From Saccoglossus kowalevskii (lineage: Eukaryota; Hemichordata; Enteropneusta; Harrimaniidae): a DNA stretch of 28,123 bases. The position numbers and the translations under genes were made by a program. How positions within the stretch are numbered: position 1 is the first letter of the stretch; every line of letters starts with the position of its first letter. The notes below the pieces were generated by a model. That model ran no database searches and was not told the origin of the DNA. It worked only from the letters and a program-made list of their open reading frames with translations. Shown in pieces: positions 27,248 through 28,123 of this stretch. Location of the stretch: positions 268,201-296,323 of the forward strand of contig NW_003155738.1 of assembly GCF_000003605.2 (NCBI RefSeq). The letters are read 5' to 3'.

Positions 27248-28123
27248 GTAAAGGTTTTTTCATCACTTCAAATCAACATCCATTACCTGGTAGTAATGTG
27301 TAAAAACCCCTCCCTCTTCGCCAACCATGGGTTGAAATAAGCCTGATGTTCCTGGAACATTCTTATCTTTGTCAGTGAGCCCACTATGCTCCCCACATAC
27401 TTCAACCAGGCCTAGTCAAACACAATCACCTGCATACCTTAACAAAGGTTCCCCCACAATTGCATCTATTGCTAGTTGTTAAGAAAGCTCTGCCAGGAGA
27501 TTTGCTCTTCCTATTGAGTCAGTGGCACACTCGCCCTCGGTGTTCCACCCAAGAAGAATTTGAACTTGATCTACTGACCACGAATCTGTTGCAATTTAAC
27601 AGCCACTTTATTACTACACATCTTCATGCTAAGATGTTTCCCCATCAATAGACAATTTTAAGTTCTGATGTCACCTTAGAAACTTGCACGCTCTGGTTTA
27701 AAAACAGAATAGCAGGAACTAGAAAAACCAGCAAAAAAATGCACGAACTAGAATTCAGCCCTCCCATTCTTGCACAGAAACTGAGTACTATAACTTGACA
27801 ATTGTCTATTTTAACTCTCACTTCTATCCTCTACTTAGGCCACACTGATTTAATTTTATGGATGACATCCTCTGAAGACCCCAAAACTAATGCGAGAGGG
27901 CGAAAAAAAAAAAATTCGGCCCCCCCAAAAAAATGCTGCTAAAACCACAGGACTACGGAGCTATTATTACGAATTTAACCACAGTGTATCAAAAAAACAA
28001 CAAGTCTTTATTTGTAGGAGGCACATGTTGATGTACATATTTCGTACTGTATTACTGTCACAGGTATCATCACCTTTGATTTTGAAAAGGCAATAGGGTA
28101 AGGCAGATGTTAGCTTTGCCAAA
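27248..28123 (+). other. PSMA5 intron 3 (partial)
   Basis: No fourth PSMA5 exon is recognisable before the window ends. The part 27300-27660 is GC-richer than other introns here and holds an open stretch of about 90 codons on the plus strand (ending at 27651) that I cannot relate to a family. It may be an old repeat. Short A and C runs lie at 27904-27935. Confidence 0.75.

Noticed and set aside
27248-27301. Continuation of PSMA5 exon 3 to the stop at 27301
   Set aside because: Sequence after THIG departs from the strongly conserved family and starts with a donor GTAAAG, so it is intron read-through.

Overview
This is eukaryotic nuclear DNA, AT-rich and repeat-laden, from what is probably a marine invertebrate animal. 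Coding exons are short (21 to 217 bases), bounded by clean GT...AG sites and separated by long introns full of small transposon remnants. Three conserved animal genes can be read by splicing exons by eye. The gene content and the PSMA5 / synaptophysin-like neighbourhood fit an invertebrate deuterostome such as a hemichordate, but the sequence does not prove the species.

Layout, left to right. Positions 1-670 hold the 3' part of a broken Tc1-like DNA transposon. It lies in an intron of a MON2 homologue (minus strand), whose first four coding exons are at 9146-9250, 6387-6450, 3425-3552 and 1383-1514; the rest of that gene is off the left edge. Its introns carry a 14-unit minisatellite (3007-3370), a palindromic MITE (6761-6890) and simple repeats. 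From 9251 to 17144 there is no recognisable complete gene. This stretch holds the MON2 promoter region, a 5'-truncated LINE 3' end (9741-10100), a CTCF-like site, a 249-bp repeat with TACTGTA ends, a 289-bp promoter-like segment bounded by TTAA-ended inverted repeats (12694-12982) with a possible orphan first exon, and a 78-bp MITE.

Positions 17145-23253 hold a complete synaptophysin-family gene (minus strand, six coding exons, 257 residues, four membrane segments, SYPL-type short tail). Positions 23254-24326 are a gene-free spacer that should hold a shared promoter. From 24327 the plus strand carries the start of PSMA5, the proteasome alpha-5 subunit (three coding exons, 75 residues; the remainder lies beyond the right edge). 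Intron 2 of PSMA5 contains decayed LINE material with two opposed 3' tails.

The genes are not a pathway: MON2 acts in Golgi/endosome trafficking, the synaptophysin-like protein is a four-pass vesicle membrane protein, and PSMA5 is a structural proteasome subunit. The most informative arrangement is the head-to-head SYPL/PSMA5 pair, which mirrors the human PSMA5-SYPL2 neighbourhood. The most unexplained piece is the promoter-like inverted-repeat segment near 12.7-13.0 kb.
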